This document shows, piece by piece, positions 8,801 through 15,241 of a stretch of DNA of 19,154 bases (the stretch's first letter is position 1; every line of letters begins with the position of its first letter). Source of the stretch: an uncultured Ruminococcus sp. (GTDB lineage Bacteria > Bacillota > Clostridia > Oscillospirales > Acutalibacteraceae). The stretch is taken from NCBI GenBank assembly GCA_902767285.1, contig CACXHC010000223.1, positions 1-19,154 of the forward strand, written 5' to 3'. Made by a program: the position numbers and the translations under genes. Under the pieces are notes generated by a model. That model was given only the letters and a program-made list of their open reading frames with translations, ran no database searches and was not told the origin of the DNA.

Positions 8801-11068
8801 ACGCTTATTTCGGAAGGTGCGTTTTTCGGCTGTACTTCTCTAAAAAATGTCAATATCGAGAGAAACTATTCGACACAGAACGACTCTGAAAGACTTTGTT
8901 TTTCGCCGGAAAACGGCTATTTGCTCGAATACAATGATAAGATAGCATCGTTTGAAAACTGCGATTCACTTCAAAGTCTAACTATTCCCGAAGGTGCCGA
9001 CATTCCATGTGTATATAACTGTCCTAATTTCAAAGAGCTTATTATAAAGTATGATTGCGGTGACACTGAAAGCGAAAAACGCTATGATAATCTCGAAGAG
9101 AAGCAATTTGTTAATATAAATTCTCAATTTACAATCAGCGTACCAAAGGAGAGTGCCGAAAACTGGAGGACTCGTTTTGCGTTCTATGCTGACATTATAA
9201 ATCCCGGTTCCACTAAAATATACGCTCTCAGCGTCAACGGAAAGCGTTTTTCAAAAGATGCTTTGTCGATTCCTTGTGGTAGCGGTACGGCATCGTTCAA
9301 TCCCGAAACAAATACGCTCACACTTAGCAGTGCAACTATAACAAAAACCTCTAACGATTATTTCATGCCTCTTACAAAGACAGAAAACGGCGTTTGGCCG
9401 TCTCCAAATGTGGCTGTAAGGTCGGGACTTGATAAACTCAATATCGTGCTTGTCGGTGAAAACAAAATATATTGCCCCAATTCGGAAGACGGATTTTTTG
9501 GTGAGGACTATCCCGGATATATTATTCAGGGGATACAAACGTCCGGCGACCTCAATATTTCGGGAAGCGGAAGTCTTTCTGTGCAAACTTACGATTATAC
9601 CGGAATTGACTGTGGCGGAAATCTCAAAATTGATACAACTTCCGTTAATTTTATTTATAAATCGGAAAATTTTCAATCCGGCAGTGATATGCTCGGATAC
9701 CTCGACGCATCAAATATTGAGATAAAGAACTGCGATCTTTTCGGAACGTATTTGTGGAGTAAAGGAGATATACTTCTTTCTGATACTAAGATCGACACAA
9801 ACGGTCAGTCTATAATTTTCGGCAGAAGATTCAATGCCAAAAATTGCGATATTACCATAAAGAACGATTTTTCGAGAAACGGCGGTGCATTTCTTATAAA
9901 TACAGATGAAACAGTCGAAAACAACCCCAAATTCGGCATGACATTTGAGGATACAATAGCTCATATTTCCGTGCCTGGTATGGTGACCAATCTCTATTCT
10001 TCACAAATTGAGATTTTGGGAAACTATGGTATCATTTCAGGCGACTGGGATGCAGCAAAACTCGAAATAGGTTGCATTACTACTTCAACCGATAAAAATA
10101 CGGGCATACAAGCACTTAATATCGGCGAATACAGCTTTTCGGTACAAAATCTAAATCTTGAAAACGATTATAACGGTCTGTATAACAATTTGTATAATTA
10201 CAAAAGCGGATATTTGAGCCTTTTCTCGGGAAATCGTCCTGAGTACAGAATCCTCAACGCATATAAGCTCACTCTAAAAAATGGAAATGGTGAGGAGATA
10301 GGCGGAGAACCTTTCACATTCAAAATACCGGTTCCCGAAAGCCTCGCACCGGAAGAAAAGCTGATTGTTTATAGTTTTAAACCAAAAGAAAATACTGATG
10401 ATTATGATTACGATCAGTCTCCGTATGCCCTTACCCAAATATATGCACCCATACGCAACGGGTATATATCAATATCCGCCGATGATTACAATAAAGGAAT
10501 TTTCGCAATAGTAGCACCCGAATCATACTATATCCCAAAACCTCCTATCAGCGGTACCGTTATAAGTTCAAACACGGGCAGTAGGATAACCGTAACACTT
10601 ATAGATCTAAAAGAGAACTGGGATTTTTCAAGTACATACACAACATCCGATCCTTTTAATTTTGAATTTGATAATCCTCCAAAAGGTACATTTCTGCTTC
10701 GTGTTGAGGAAGAAGAGCATACGACATACGAAAGAATGGTCACTGTAACGGAGGGAAGTTTCATTGTGCTTAACATAACCCTAAGACCTCTCGGCGAAGA
10801 ATCAACCTGTGAAGTTGTATCTTCCAGTATTCCCGAATCATCGGAAAACAAGTACGGCGATGCTGACGGTGACGGAACTATAACTGCTAACGATGCATTG
10901 ATGATACTACGATACACCGTATCGATTGGGGAACTTTCGGAAAATCGACTTGTCGCATCAGATGTTGACGGCGATGGTCAAGTAACAGCAAATGACGCAC
11001 TTTCGGTACTTCGATTCACCGTAGGTATATCAGATAAAAACAAAATTGGCGAGATTATAGCACCATAA
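5822..11068 (+). CDS. Giant secreted BspA-type leucine-rich-repeat protein with C-terminal type I dockerin
   Basis: This is a 1748-residue secreted protein. The ATG at 5822 is preferred because GGAGG lies 9 nt upstream and a proper signal peptide follows (cut after A29, AFA|EE); earlier in-frame starts lack both. LRR_5/BspA repeats run from about 50 to 1110, with recurring IPxxVxxI and AFxxCxxL patterns. A motif with WY, YIGxC and a GF follows LRRs twice, at about 410-460 and 685-735, suggesting an internal duplication. About 1133-1560 is a beta-rich region of the type that begins FNPETNTLTLSSATI. A carboxypeptidase-regulatory-like beta sandwich lies at about 1572-1660. The dockerin has two calcium loops starting at D1680 (DADGDGTITANDAL) and D1714 (DVDGDGQVTANDAL). 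No glycoside hydrolase, lyase or esterase domain is visible. Docking on a cohesin-bearing scaffold is expected from the dockerin family; adhesion or substrate recognition by the LRRs is inferred. It is probably cotranscribed with the next gene. Confidence 0.93.
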   Translation: MKHKKMLRFYVAVFMVFVLLISMAQPAFAEEVDKAVSESTDPIEDAGFSAYSYLILNNGDIVLTDYNGFSTELTFPSSIDGHKVVAVQGITLPAGVLSLTIPGSIKKVDGIMGDTLIRVTMNEGVEEIGEYAFGYYTSGLSTHPCNTALIEVNLPSTLKKIGESAFEGCYNLQKINFPEDCEICEKAFYRCGKLPCPDISIINKAAAYAFYGTVGYDEYGGISYKENGCTIVGGRLTSCYSNERVLEIPEGVEYIDFDFYDSRNDNTAGHYFEEVILPSTIKKVSGFDNCSELKKVTFNGVPESITSFCNCPNLSEITFPEGTKEITGFTECPLLTNISFPASVEKISGFSENENLEKVAFHEGSLKVIDEDSFSQCPKLDNILLPYGLEEIGHYAFSYCTSLKNITFPDTLYRVYYNFENEPWYYEQPLGEPIYIGSCFMGFRKDDNGNYPESYTLRNGTKGINVRYGIGGLKTLPDTLRFIGNITGYTEKDLIIPEGVEYLNKDFCFYSDQKYDTVVFPASLKSIDIDSFKFSCNKLILKGNPDLTGSGSSGCYSNIKSVEIPENFSAFSVVTLPDTGTYFLTSENEHHLYLSDIQTKNITADMLNGVKSLSIDGGNIETIALPESVKDISFSRMKNLKSIKFTQGIQKVNISECVKLTEIDLPDGVLSLSVSDCNFLKTLNAPDSLIDVYYYGEKSSWYRSLPDGPVYIGKCLAGFKGEMPDNYKLVVPEGIRSICNFVRNEKLTELVLPSTCRYVKGFDYCYNLKKVDLGGTVYIEKDAFEYAPITEIKIGDSCRYIGSSAFASTKLDILKLPDSIEFVGLNNFDAQKVYVSKNMHTAGRYSDLDGIVYETSYDKDNSYSLFNRSQDSSPVIIGYRGTAFEKYAEVMAYSGYTFVDAEKGVYSETNGYVFDQSTGNLTITTNDGMTEWSKQYRRKTESGYSSKIIVEATFPEELEKVKNITIGKDVTTISPFAFACCTKLESITIPATVTLISEGAFFGCTSLKNVNIERNYSTQNDSERLCFSPENGYLLEYNDKIASFENCDSLQSLTIPEGADIPCVYNCPNFKELIIKYDCGDTESEKRYDNLEEKQFVNINSQFTISVPKESAENWRTRFAFYADIINPGSTKIYALSVNGKRFSKDALSIPCGSGTASFNPETNTLTLSSATITKTSNDYFMPLTKTENGVWPSPNVAVRSGLDKLNIVLVGENKIYCPNSEDGFFGEDYPGYIIQGIQTSGDLNISGSGSLSVQTYDYTGIDCGGNLKIDTTSVNFIYKSENFQSGSDMLGYLDASNIEIKNCDLFGTYLWSKGDILLSDTKIDTNGQSIIFGRRFNAKNCDITIKNDFSRNGGAFLINTDETVENNPKFGMTFEDTIAHISVPGMVTNLYSSQIEILGNYGIISGDWDAAKLEIGCITTSTDKNTGIQALNIGEYSFSVQNLNLENDYNGLYNNLYNYKSGYLSLFSGNRPEYRILNAYKLTLKNGNGEEIGGEPFTFKIPVPESLAPEEKLIVYSFKPKENTDDYDYDQSPYALTQIYAPIRNGYISISADDYNKGIFAIVAPESYYIPKPPISGTVISSNTGSRITVTLIDLKENWDFSSTYTTSDPFNFEFDNPPKGTFLLRVEEEEHTTYERMVTVTEGSFIVLNITLRPLGEESTCEVVSSSIPESSENKYGDADGDGTITANDALMILRYTVSIGELSENRLVASDVDGDGQVTANDALSVLRFTVGISDKNKIGEIIAP

Positions 11069-11101
11069 TTAAATATCATCAGAATAAAGGAAGTCCGTCA
11101 G

Positions 11102-11890
11102 ATGAAAAAACTCTGTATATTGATTTGCACATTTATAATAATAATTACCGCCGCAGGCTGTGGAGATACAGATTTGAAGAGTGAAGAATCCACAGAAAAT
11201 ATGAATCCCTCTGCCGTGCAGAGGGATAGCGAAAATAACAGCGAGAAGGAAAGTGAAAACGATATGGCAAATACAAACATAACTCCCGTGCTTACTTATT
11301 TCGGACACGCAACAATGTGTGTTGTAACGGAGGACAATAAGGTTATTTATATCGACCCTTACGAGGAGGGCGATTATACTCGTACTGCTGATTTGATACT
11401 TGTAACGCACGGCCATTATGACCACAACCAACTCCAAAAGGTCGAAAACCGAAACGAAAATTGTGAGATAATAACGTATTCCGAGGCACTTCAGAACGGC
11501 GTTTACAAGACATTCGATTTGCCGTTTGTGATAGTTGAAGCTGTCGAAGCGGGGAATAATCCAAACCATGATATAAATTCCTGTGTGGGTTACGTTCTTA
11601 CATTCAAAAACGGCAAAACGCTCTATATATCGGGTGATACTTCAACTACAAATCAGATGAGCGAGCTTGGCAACAGAAATATCGATTATGCGTTTTTCTG
11701 TTGTGACGGTGTTTACAATATGGGCAACGCAGAAGCAGCACAGTGTGCCGAAATTGTAGGAGCGAAGCACAATATCCCATATCACAACGAAACCGCAAAC
11801 GGCGAACTGCTCGACAAAGCTCTTGCCGAGGACTGGTCTGCACCGAATAAAATTATACTGATGCCGGGAGAAACACTTAATATCGAGTAA
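11102..11890 (+). CDS. Lipoprotein of the metallo-beta-lactamase fold (UlaG-like hydrolase)
   Basis: This 262-residue protein has a lipoprotein signal peptide with lipobox TAAGC (lipidated C20), then a polar Ser/Glu-rich linker to about residue 60. The MBL fold follows: H69 in the FGHAT strand, the metal motif HGHYDH (H103, H105, D107, H108), D179 in GDTS, and late histidines H223 and H228 in KHNIPYH. This layout matches UlaG-like MBL-fold hydrolases rather than class B beta-lactamases. The substrate is unknown. The enzyme would sit outside the membrane, unlike cytoplasmic UlaG. Its ATG is 33 nt after the dockerin gene, with AAAGGAAG about 11 nt upstream and no terminator between, so an operon is likely. 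A 10-bp perfect inverted repeat lies inside the linker-coding part. Confidence 0.88.
   Translation: MKKLCILICTFIIIITAAGCGDTDLKSEESTENMNPSAVQRDSENNSEKESENDMANTNITPVLTYFGHATMCVVTEDNKVIYIDPYEEGDYTRTADLILVTHGHYDHNQLQKVENRNENCEIITYSEALQNGVYKTFDLPFVIVEAVEAGNNPNHDINSCVGYVLTFKNGKTLYISGDTSTTNQMSELGNRNIDYAFFCCDGVYNMGNAEAAQCAEIVGAKHNIPYHNETANGELLDKALAEDWSAPNKIILMPGETLNIE
11205..11227 (+). repeat. Perfect 10-bp stem, 3-nt loop inverted repeat inside the lipoprotein gene
   Basis: ATCCCTCTGC (11205-11214) and GCAGAGGGAT (11218-11227) are exact complements around CGT. The element lies in the low-complexity linker just after the lipobox, about 105 nt into the gene. It is GC-rich compared with its surroundings and has no T-run after it. 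Confidence 0.7.
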
Positions 11891-11902
11891 TTTTGCTGTA
11901 TT

Positions 11903-12118
11903 CTAAAGAGTCTTTGCATATTCGTATACAGTTTCCGACCATTCCAAAATATTTTTGTTGTTGCTGTCGAGAAAATGTATGGACGAAATTTTTTAGTATG
12001 ACTTCGTATATTGTACAACAAGTTATTGTTTGGTGTTAACATCAGGATCACATTTGCCGTTATTGTTCAAAAACTCTAAAAAAATTTCTTTACCTATTGA
12101 CAAATATAAAAAATTGAG
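11903..12118 (-). pseudogene. Possible decayed minus-strand gene fragment
   Basis: One minus-strand frame from 12118 to 11903 reads as plausible protein broken by two TAA codons (12023-12025 and 11993-11995). The first stretch includes GKEIFLEFLNNNGKCDPD and the last includes LDSNNKNILEWSETVYEYAK, ending in TAG at 11903-11905. Both lie in the same frame and have ordinary amino-acid composition, as in a decayed 3' end. There is no start codon or ribosome binding site, and the 5' side runs into the htpG promoter. I do not recognise a family. Chance in A/T-rich DNA is a real alternative. Confidence 0.25.
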
Positions 12119-12125
12119 TTATTAT
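12097..12125 (+). promoter_or_regulatory. Sigma-A promoter of htpG
   Basis: TTGACA (12097-12102) and TATTAT (12120-12125) are 17 bp apart. The expected transcription start, about 12131-12133, falls at the left edge of the CIRCE operator, the usual geometry for HrcA-repressed heat-shock promoters. Confidence 0.8.
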
Positions 12126-12130
12126 TTATT

Positions 12131-12157
12131 TTAGCACTTGAACATATCGAGTGCTAA
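12131..12157 (+). promoter_or_regulatory. CIRCE operator (HrcA binding site) upstream of htpG
   Basis: TTAGCACTT (12131-12139), a 9-bp spacer, then GAGTGCTAA (12149-12157). This matches the CIRCE consensus TTAGCACTC-N9-GAGTGCTAA except for the last base of the left arm. It lies right after the -10 box and about 25 nt before the ATG, so HrcA would block initiation and the inverted repeat would also form the 5' end of the mRNA. HrcA itself is not in the window. Confidence 0.9.
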
Positions 12158-12181
12158 AAAATTATAAAGAGGTAATATGTA

Positions 12182-14056
12182 ATGGCAAAAACTGAATTTA
12201 AATCGGAATCCAAAAGACTCCTTGATTTAATGATCAATTCTATTTATACGCACAAAGAGATATTTTTGAGAGAGATAATATCAAACGCCAGTGATGCTAT
12301 TGATAAACTTTATTATATTTCTCTCACAGATTCCGGCGTTGGCATTAATAAAGACGATTTTAAAATCAACATTGATGTCGATAAAGAAAACAGAATCATA
12401 TCAATAACCGATAACGGTATCGGTATGGATAGAGAAGAGCTTGACGAAAATCTCGGTACAATAGCAAATTCCGGTTCGTTCAAATTCAAGCAGGAGAACG
12501 GTCAGAGTGAAGATGTTGATATTATAGGTCAATTCGGTGTAGGATTTTACTCTGCATTCATGGTATCTGATGAAATAACCGTTCAAACAAAAAAATACGG
12601 TTGCGAACAGGCTTATCAATGGCAGAGTTCGGGTGTTGACGGTTACGAAATAACAGAAATAGAGAAAGATTCCGTAGGTACAAAAATCATTCTCAAAATA
12701 AAAGAGGATACAGAACAAGAGAAGTACAGCGAGTTCCTTGAGAAATACAGAATTTCGTCGCTTGTATCGAAATATTCGGACTATATTCGTTATCCTATTA
12801 TGATGGAAACCGAACACAGAAAATTGCGTGAAGGTTCGGATCTTGATAATCCCGAGTATGATACAGTTTCTGAGCTTGAAACACTCAACTCAATGGTTCC
12901 CATTTGGCAGAAAAATAAGAAGGATGTAACAGATGAGGAATACAACGAATTTTACAAACAAAAATTCCTTGATTTTGAAGACCCCGCAAAAGTTTTTGCT
13001 AACTCGGTTGAAGGACTTGTTACATACAAATCTTTGCTGTTTGTTCCGTCAAGAGTTCCGTACAATTATTTTACAAAGGAGTACAAAAAAGGACTTCAGC
13101 TTTACAGCAGCGGAGTTTTGATAATGGATAACTGCTCCGACCTTGTTCCCGAACAATTTGCATTTATAAAAGGCGTTGTTGATTCGCAAGATCTTTCGCT
13201 GAATATTTCGAGAGAGATGCTCCAGCACGATCGCCAGCTCAAAACGATAGCAAATACACTTGAGAAGAAAATCAAAAACGAGCTTCTTGATTGGCTTAAA
13301 AATGACAGAGAAGCATACGAAAAATTCTTCAATAATTTCGGAAAACAGCTTAAATACGGTCTTGTAGCCGATTACGGGGTTCATAAAGACTCGGTAAAAG
13401 ACCTTGTTCTTTTCTATTCTTCTACCGAGAAAAAGCTTGTTACTCTTAAAGAGTATGTTGAAAGAATGAGCGAAGACCAGACGGATATTTATTTCGCAAC
13501 AGGCGAGAGCGTAGAGGCAATAGATAAACTTCCGCAAATGGAATATTTCCGTGATAAGGGCATCGAAGTTCTCTGCTGCGGCGAAGATATAGACGAGTTT
13601 GCAATAAAGGGACTAAACGATTACGACAAAAAATCATTCAAGAACATTGTTAACGAAGATGTCGAAGGCGAAAGCGACAGCAAAGAAGATAACAAAGACG
13701 ATGACGAAGCACTCAAATTTATAAAAGATGTTCTCGGAACAAAAGTATCTGAGGTTATTTTCTCAAAGAAACTCAAGAGTCATCCGGTATGTCTTACAGC
13801 TAAAGGCGAAGTTTCGTTTGAGATGGAGAAGTATATGGCTATGGCTCAGCCCGAGGCACACATCAAAGCAGACCGAGTTCTTGAGCTTAATGCGGCACAC
13901 CCGGCAGTAACGGCTCTCATAGCAAATATCACGGCTGATAAGGAAAAAGCCGAGAAATATGCAAAAGTACTTTATACTCAGGCTGTTATAATCGCCGGAC
14001 TTCCTGTTGAAGATCCTTCCGAATATGCCGACCTCGTTTCAAGCCTTATGGTATAA
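12182..14056 (+). CDS. htpG: Hsp90-family molecular chaperone HtpG
   Basis: This 624-residue cytoplasmic ATP-dependent chaperone has the same length as the E. coli protein. The N-terminal GHKL ATPase shows the catalytic E31 and Mg-ligand N35 in REIISNASDA, D77 to G81 in TDNGIGMD, the lid LGTIANSGS, and G116 to G121 in GQFGVGFYS. The middle domain has the conserved stretch SLNISREMLQ, and the C-terminal dimerisation domain ends the protein. A short acidic linker (about 490-512) precedes the C-terminal domain. The ATG has AAAGAGG 9 nt upstream. The gene stands alone, with its own promoter and CIRCE site before it and a strong terminator after it, so it should be a monocistronic heat-shock gene under HrcA. 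Confidence 0.97.
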   Translation: MAKTEFKSESKRLLDLMINSIYTHKEIFLREIISNASDAIDKLYYISLTDSGVGINKDDFKINIDVDKENRIISITDNGIGMDREELDENLGTIANSGSFKFKQENGQSEDVDIIGQFGVGFYSAFMVSDEITVQTKKYGCEQAYQWQSSGVDGYEITEIEKDSVGTKIILKIKEDTEQEKYSEFLEKYRISSLVSKYSDYIRYPIMMETEHRKLREGSDLDNPEYDTVSELETLNSMVPIWQKNKKDVTDEEYNEFYKQKFLDFEDPAKVFANSVEGLVTYKSLLFVPSRVPYNYFTKEYKKGLQLYSSGVLIMDNCSDLVPEQFAFIKGVVDSQDLSLNISREMLQHDRQLKTIANTLEKKIKNELLDWLKNDREAYEKFFNNFGKQLKYGLVADYGVHKDSVKDLVLFYSSTEKKLVTLKEYVERMSEDQTDIYFATGESVEAIDKLPQMEYFRDKGIEVLCCGEDIDEFAIKGLNDYDKKSFKNIVNEDVEGESDSKEDNKDDDEALKFIKDVLGTKVSEVIFSKKLKSHPVCLTAKGEVSFEMEKYMAMAQPEAHIKADRVLELNAAHPAVTALIANITADKEKAEKYAKVLYTQAVIIAGLPVEDPSEYADLVSSLMV

Positions 14057-14070
14057 TTGAGTAACTAACT

Positions 14071-14108
14071 AACAGCGGAGAAACAATCGGTTTCTCCGCT
14101 GTTTTTTT
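14071..14108 (+). terminator. Intrinsic terminator of htpG
   Basis: A perfect 14-bp stem, AACAGCGGAGAAAC (14071-14084) and its complement (14090-14103), encloses a 5-nt loop. A T-run spans 14102-14108. It begins 14 nt after the htpG stop codon. Confidence 0.92.
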
Positions 14109-14109
14109 G

Positions 14110-14138
14110 TTGACTATTAAAAAACTCTGTTTTATAAT
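14110..14138 (+). promoter_or_regulatory. Sigma-A promoter of the HAD-ABC exporter operon
   Basis: TTGACT (14110-14115) and a perfect TATAAT (14133-14138) are 17 bp apart, beginning two bases after the htpG terminator's T-run. The start would be near 14145, giving a leader of about 145 nt that holds the hairpins at 14150-14184 and 14251-14275. Confidence 0.75.
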
Positions 14139-14149
14139 AGAAATAGTAA

Positions 14150-14200
14150 TTTTTGCTTCTTCTTTTTGAAAAAAGAAGCAAAAAAACTTTAATAAATGTA
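14150..14200. repeat. A/T-rich hairpin repeat in the HAD-ABC operon leader
   Basis: The arms TTTTTGCTTCTT (14150-14161) and AAGAAGCAAAAA (14173-14184) form a 12-bp stem, followed by ACTTTAATAAATGT. The core GAAGCAAAAAAACTTT is also present in both right-edge repeats (18931-19021 and 19061-19154), and the trailing AAAAAACTTTAATAA is found inverted at the left edge. The predicted transcript would carry it close to its 5' end. Confidence 0.6.
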
Positions 14201-14250
14201 TGGTCAAATTGCGATGTACATTACATTATGTTGTAAACTACAATGCGAAT

Positions 14251-14275
14251 TGACAGCAGGCTCTGCCTGCTGTTA
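14251..14275 (+). promoter_or_regulatory. Stable leader hairpin just upstream of the HAD ribosome binding site
   Basis: ACAGCAGGC (14253-14261) and GCCTGCTGT (14265-14273) form a 9-bp GC-rich stem with a TCT loop, extendable by one G-U and one A-T pair. It ends 3 nt before AGGAGG (14279-14284) and could affect translation or protect the 5' part of the mRNA. No T-run follows, so it is not a terminator by itself. Confidence 0.5.
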
Positions 14276-14290
14276 AATAGGAGGTTAAAA

Positions 14291-15226
14291 ATGTCATCAA
14301 TAATTGCGGTAGTATGGGACTTCGATAAAACCCTCGTTGACGGTTATATGGAAGACCCTATTTTTGAACATTATGATGTAGATTCAAATGCGTTTTGGGA
14401 AGAAACAAGTGCCATAATAAATAGAATTATGGCTGAACAAGGAATCATGGTAAATCGTGATACATATTATCTTAATAGATTTATCGAGTTTGCCAAAAAA
14501 GGAATATTTGCCGGTCTTAACAATGCCGAGCTTGTCGAGTACGGCAAAAAATTGAAATTTTATCCCGGAGCAGTCGAAATATTTACAAAACTAAAAAATG
14601 TGATTGAACAAGATCCCAAATATAGCGAAAATGATATTCGTGTTGAGCATTATATAGTCAGTACGGGGTTCAGAAAAATAATAGAGGGGTCAGAGTTTAA
14701 ATCGCTTATAAAAGGTTGCTACGGCTGTGAATTGGTAGATGCTCCCGTTGGTGTTAACAATGAAGTGGTAATAAGCGAAATCGCCTACACCATCGACAAT
14801 ACAACAAAAACAAGAGCTTTATTTGAAATCAACAAGGGCGTAGGTATCAGATCGAGAATAGACGTAAACACCAAAATTCCCGAAGAACACAGACGTATCC
14901 CATTTAAAAATATGATATACGTTGCCGACGGCCCAAGCGATATTCCCGCATTTTCGTTGATAAACAGAAACGGTGGTTCTACATTCGCAGTGTATCCGAG
15001 AGGAAATGCAGAGGCGTTCAGCCAAGTTGAACAAATGCGTATAGATGGCAGAGTTCAAATGTTCGCAGAGGCAGATTATCGAGAGGACACAACAGCATAT
15101 ATGTGGCTCACAAAAAAAGTATGCGGCTATGCGGATCGAATACTCAAAGAACAAAAAGATAAACTGATGGAAAATATAGGCGGAAGTTCGCCGAATCATT
15201 TATCCGGTACATCAGTTAATAATTAG
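14291..15226 (+). CDS. HAD-superfamily phosphatase, class IB-like
   Basis: This is a 311-residue soluble protein. Motif I is WDFDKTL with D10 (nucleophile) and D12. Motif II is S124-T125 in IVSTGF, and motif IV is D213 and D217 in ADGPSD. The helical region between about 20 and 110 would be the cap. This is the phosphoserine-phosphatase-like arrangement, but the protein is longer than typical SerB, so the substrate cannot be assigned. The ATG at 14291 has AGGAGG 6 nt upstream; an in-frame ATG at 14243 lacks a ribosome binding site and would add a Leu/Arg-rich peptide encoded by the leader hairpin. It is the first gene of an operon, 15 nt before an ABC exporter pair. Whether it serves the exporter is unknown. 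Confidence 0.85.
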   Translation: MSSIIAVVWDFDKTLVDGYMEDPIFEHYDVDSNAFWEETSAIINRIMAEQGIMVNRDTYYLNRFIEFAKKGIFAGLNNAELVEYGKKLKFYPGAVEIFTKLKNVIEQDPKYSENDIRVEHYIVSTGFRKIIEGSEFKSLIKGCYGCELVDAPVGVNNEVVISEIAYTIDNTTKTRALFEINKGVGIRSRIDVNTKIPEEHRRIPFKNMIYVADGPSDIPAFSLINRNGGSTFAVYPRGNAEAFSQVEQMRIDGRVQMFAEADYREDTTAYMWLTKKVCGYADRILKEQKDKLMENIGGSSPNHLSGTSVNN

Positions 15227-15241
15227 AACGGAAGTGAATAT

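Noticed and set aside
11102..11890. Assignment of the MBL-fold lipoprotein as a beta-lactamase or RNase Z
   Set aside because: The single HGHYDH motif is generic to the fold. The late KHxIPxH arrangement is nearer to UlaG-like hydrolases, and neither class-defining feature is visible.
14243..14290. In-frame ATG at 14243 as the start of the HAD phosphatase
   Set aside because: No ribosome binding site precedes it and the added peptide is encoded by the leader hairpin, while AGGAGG sits 6 nt before the ATG at 14291.
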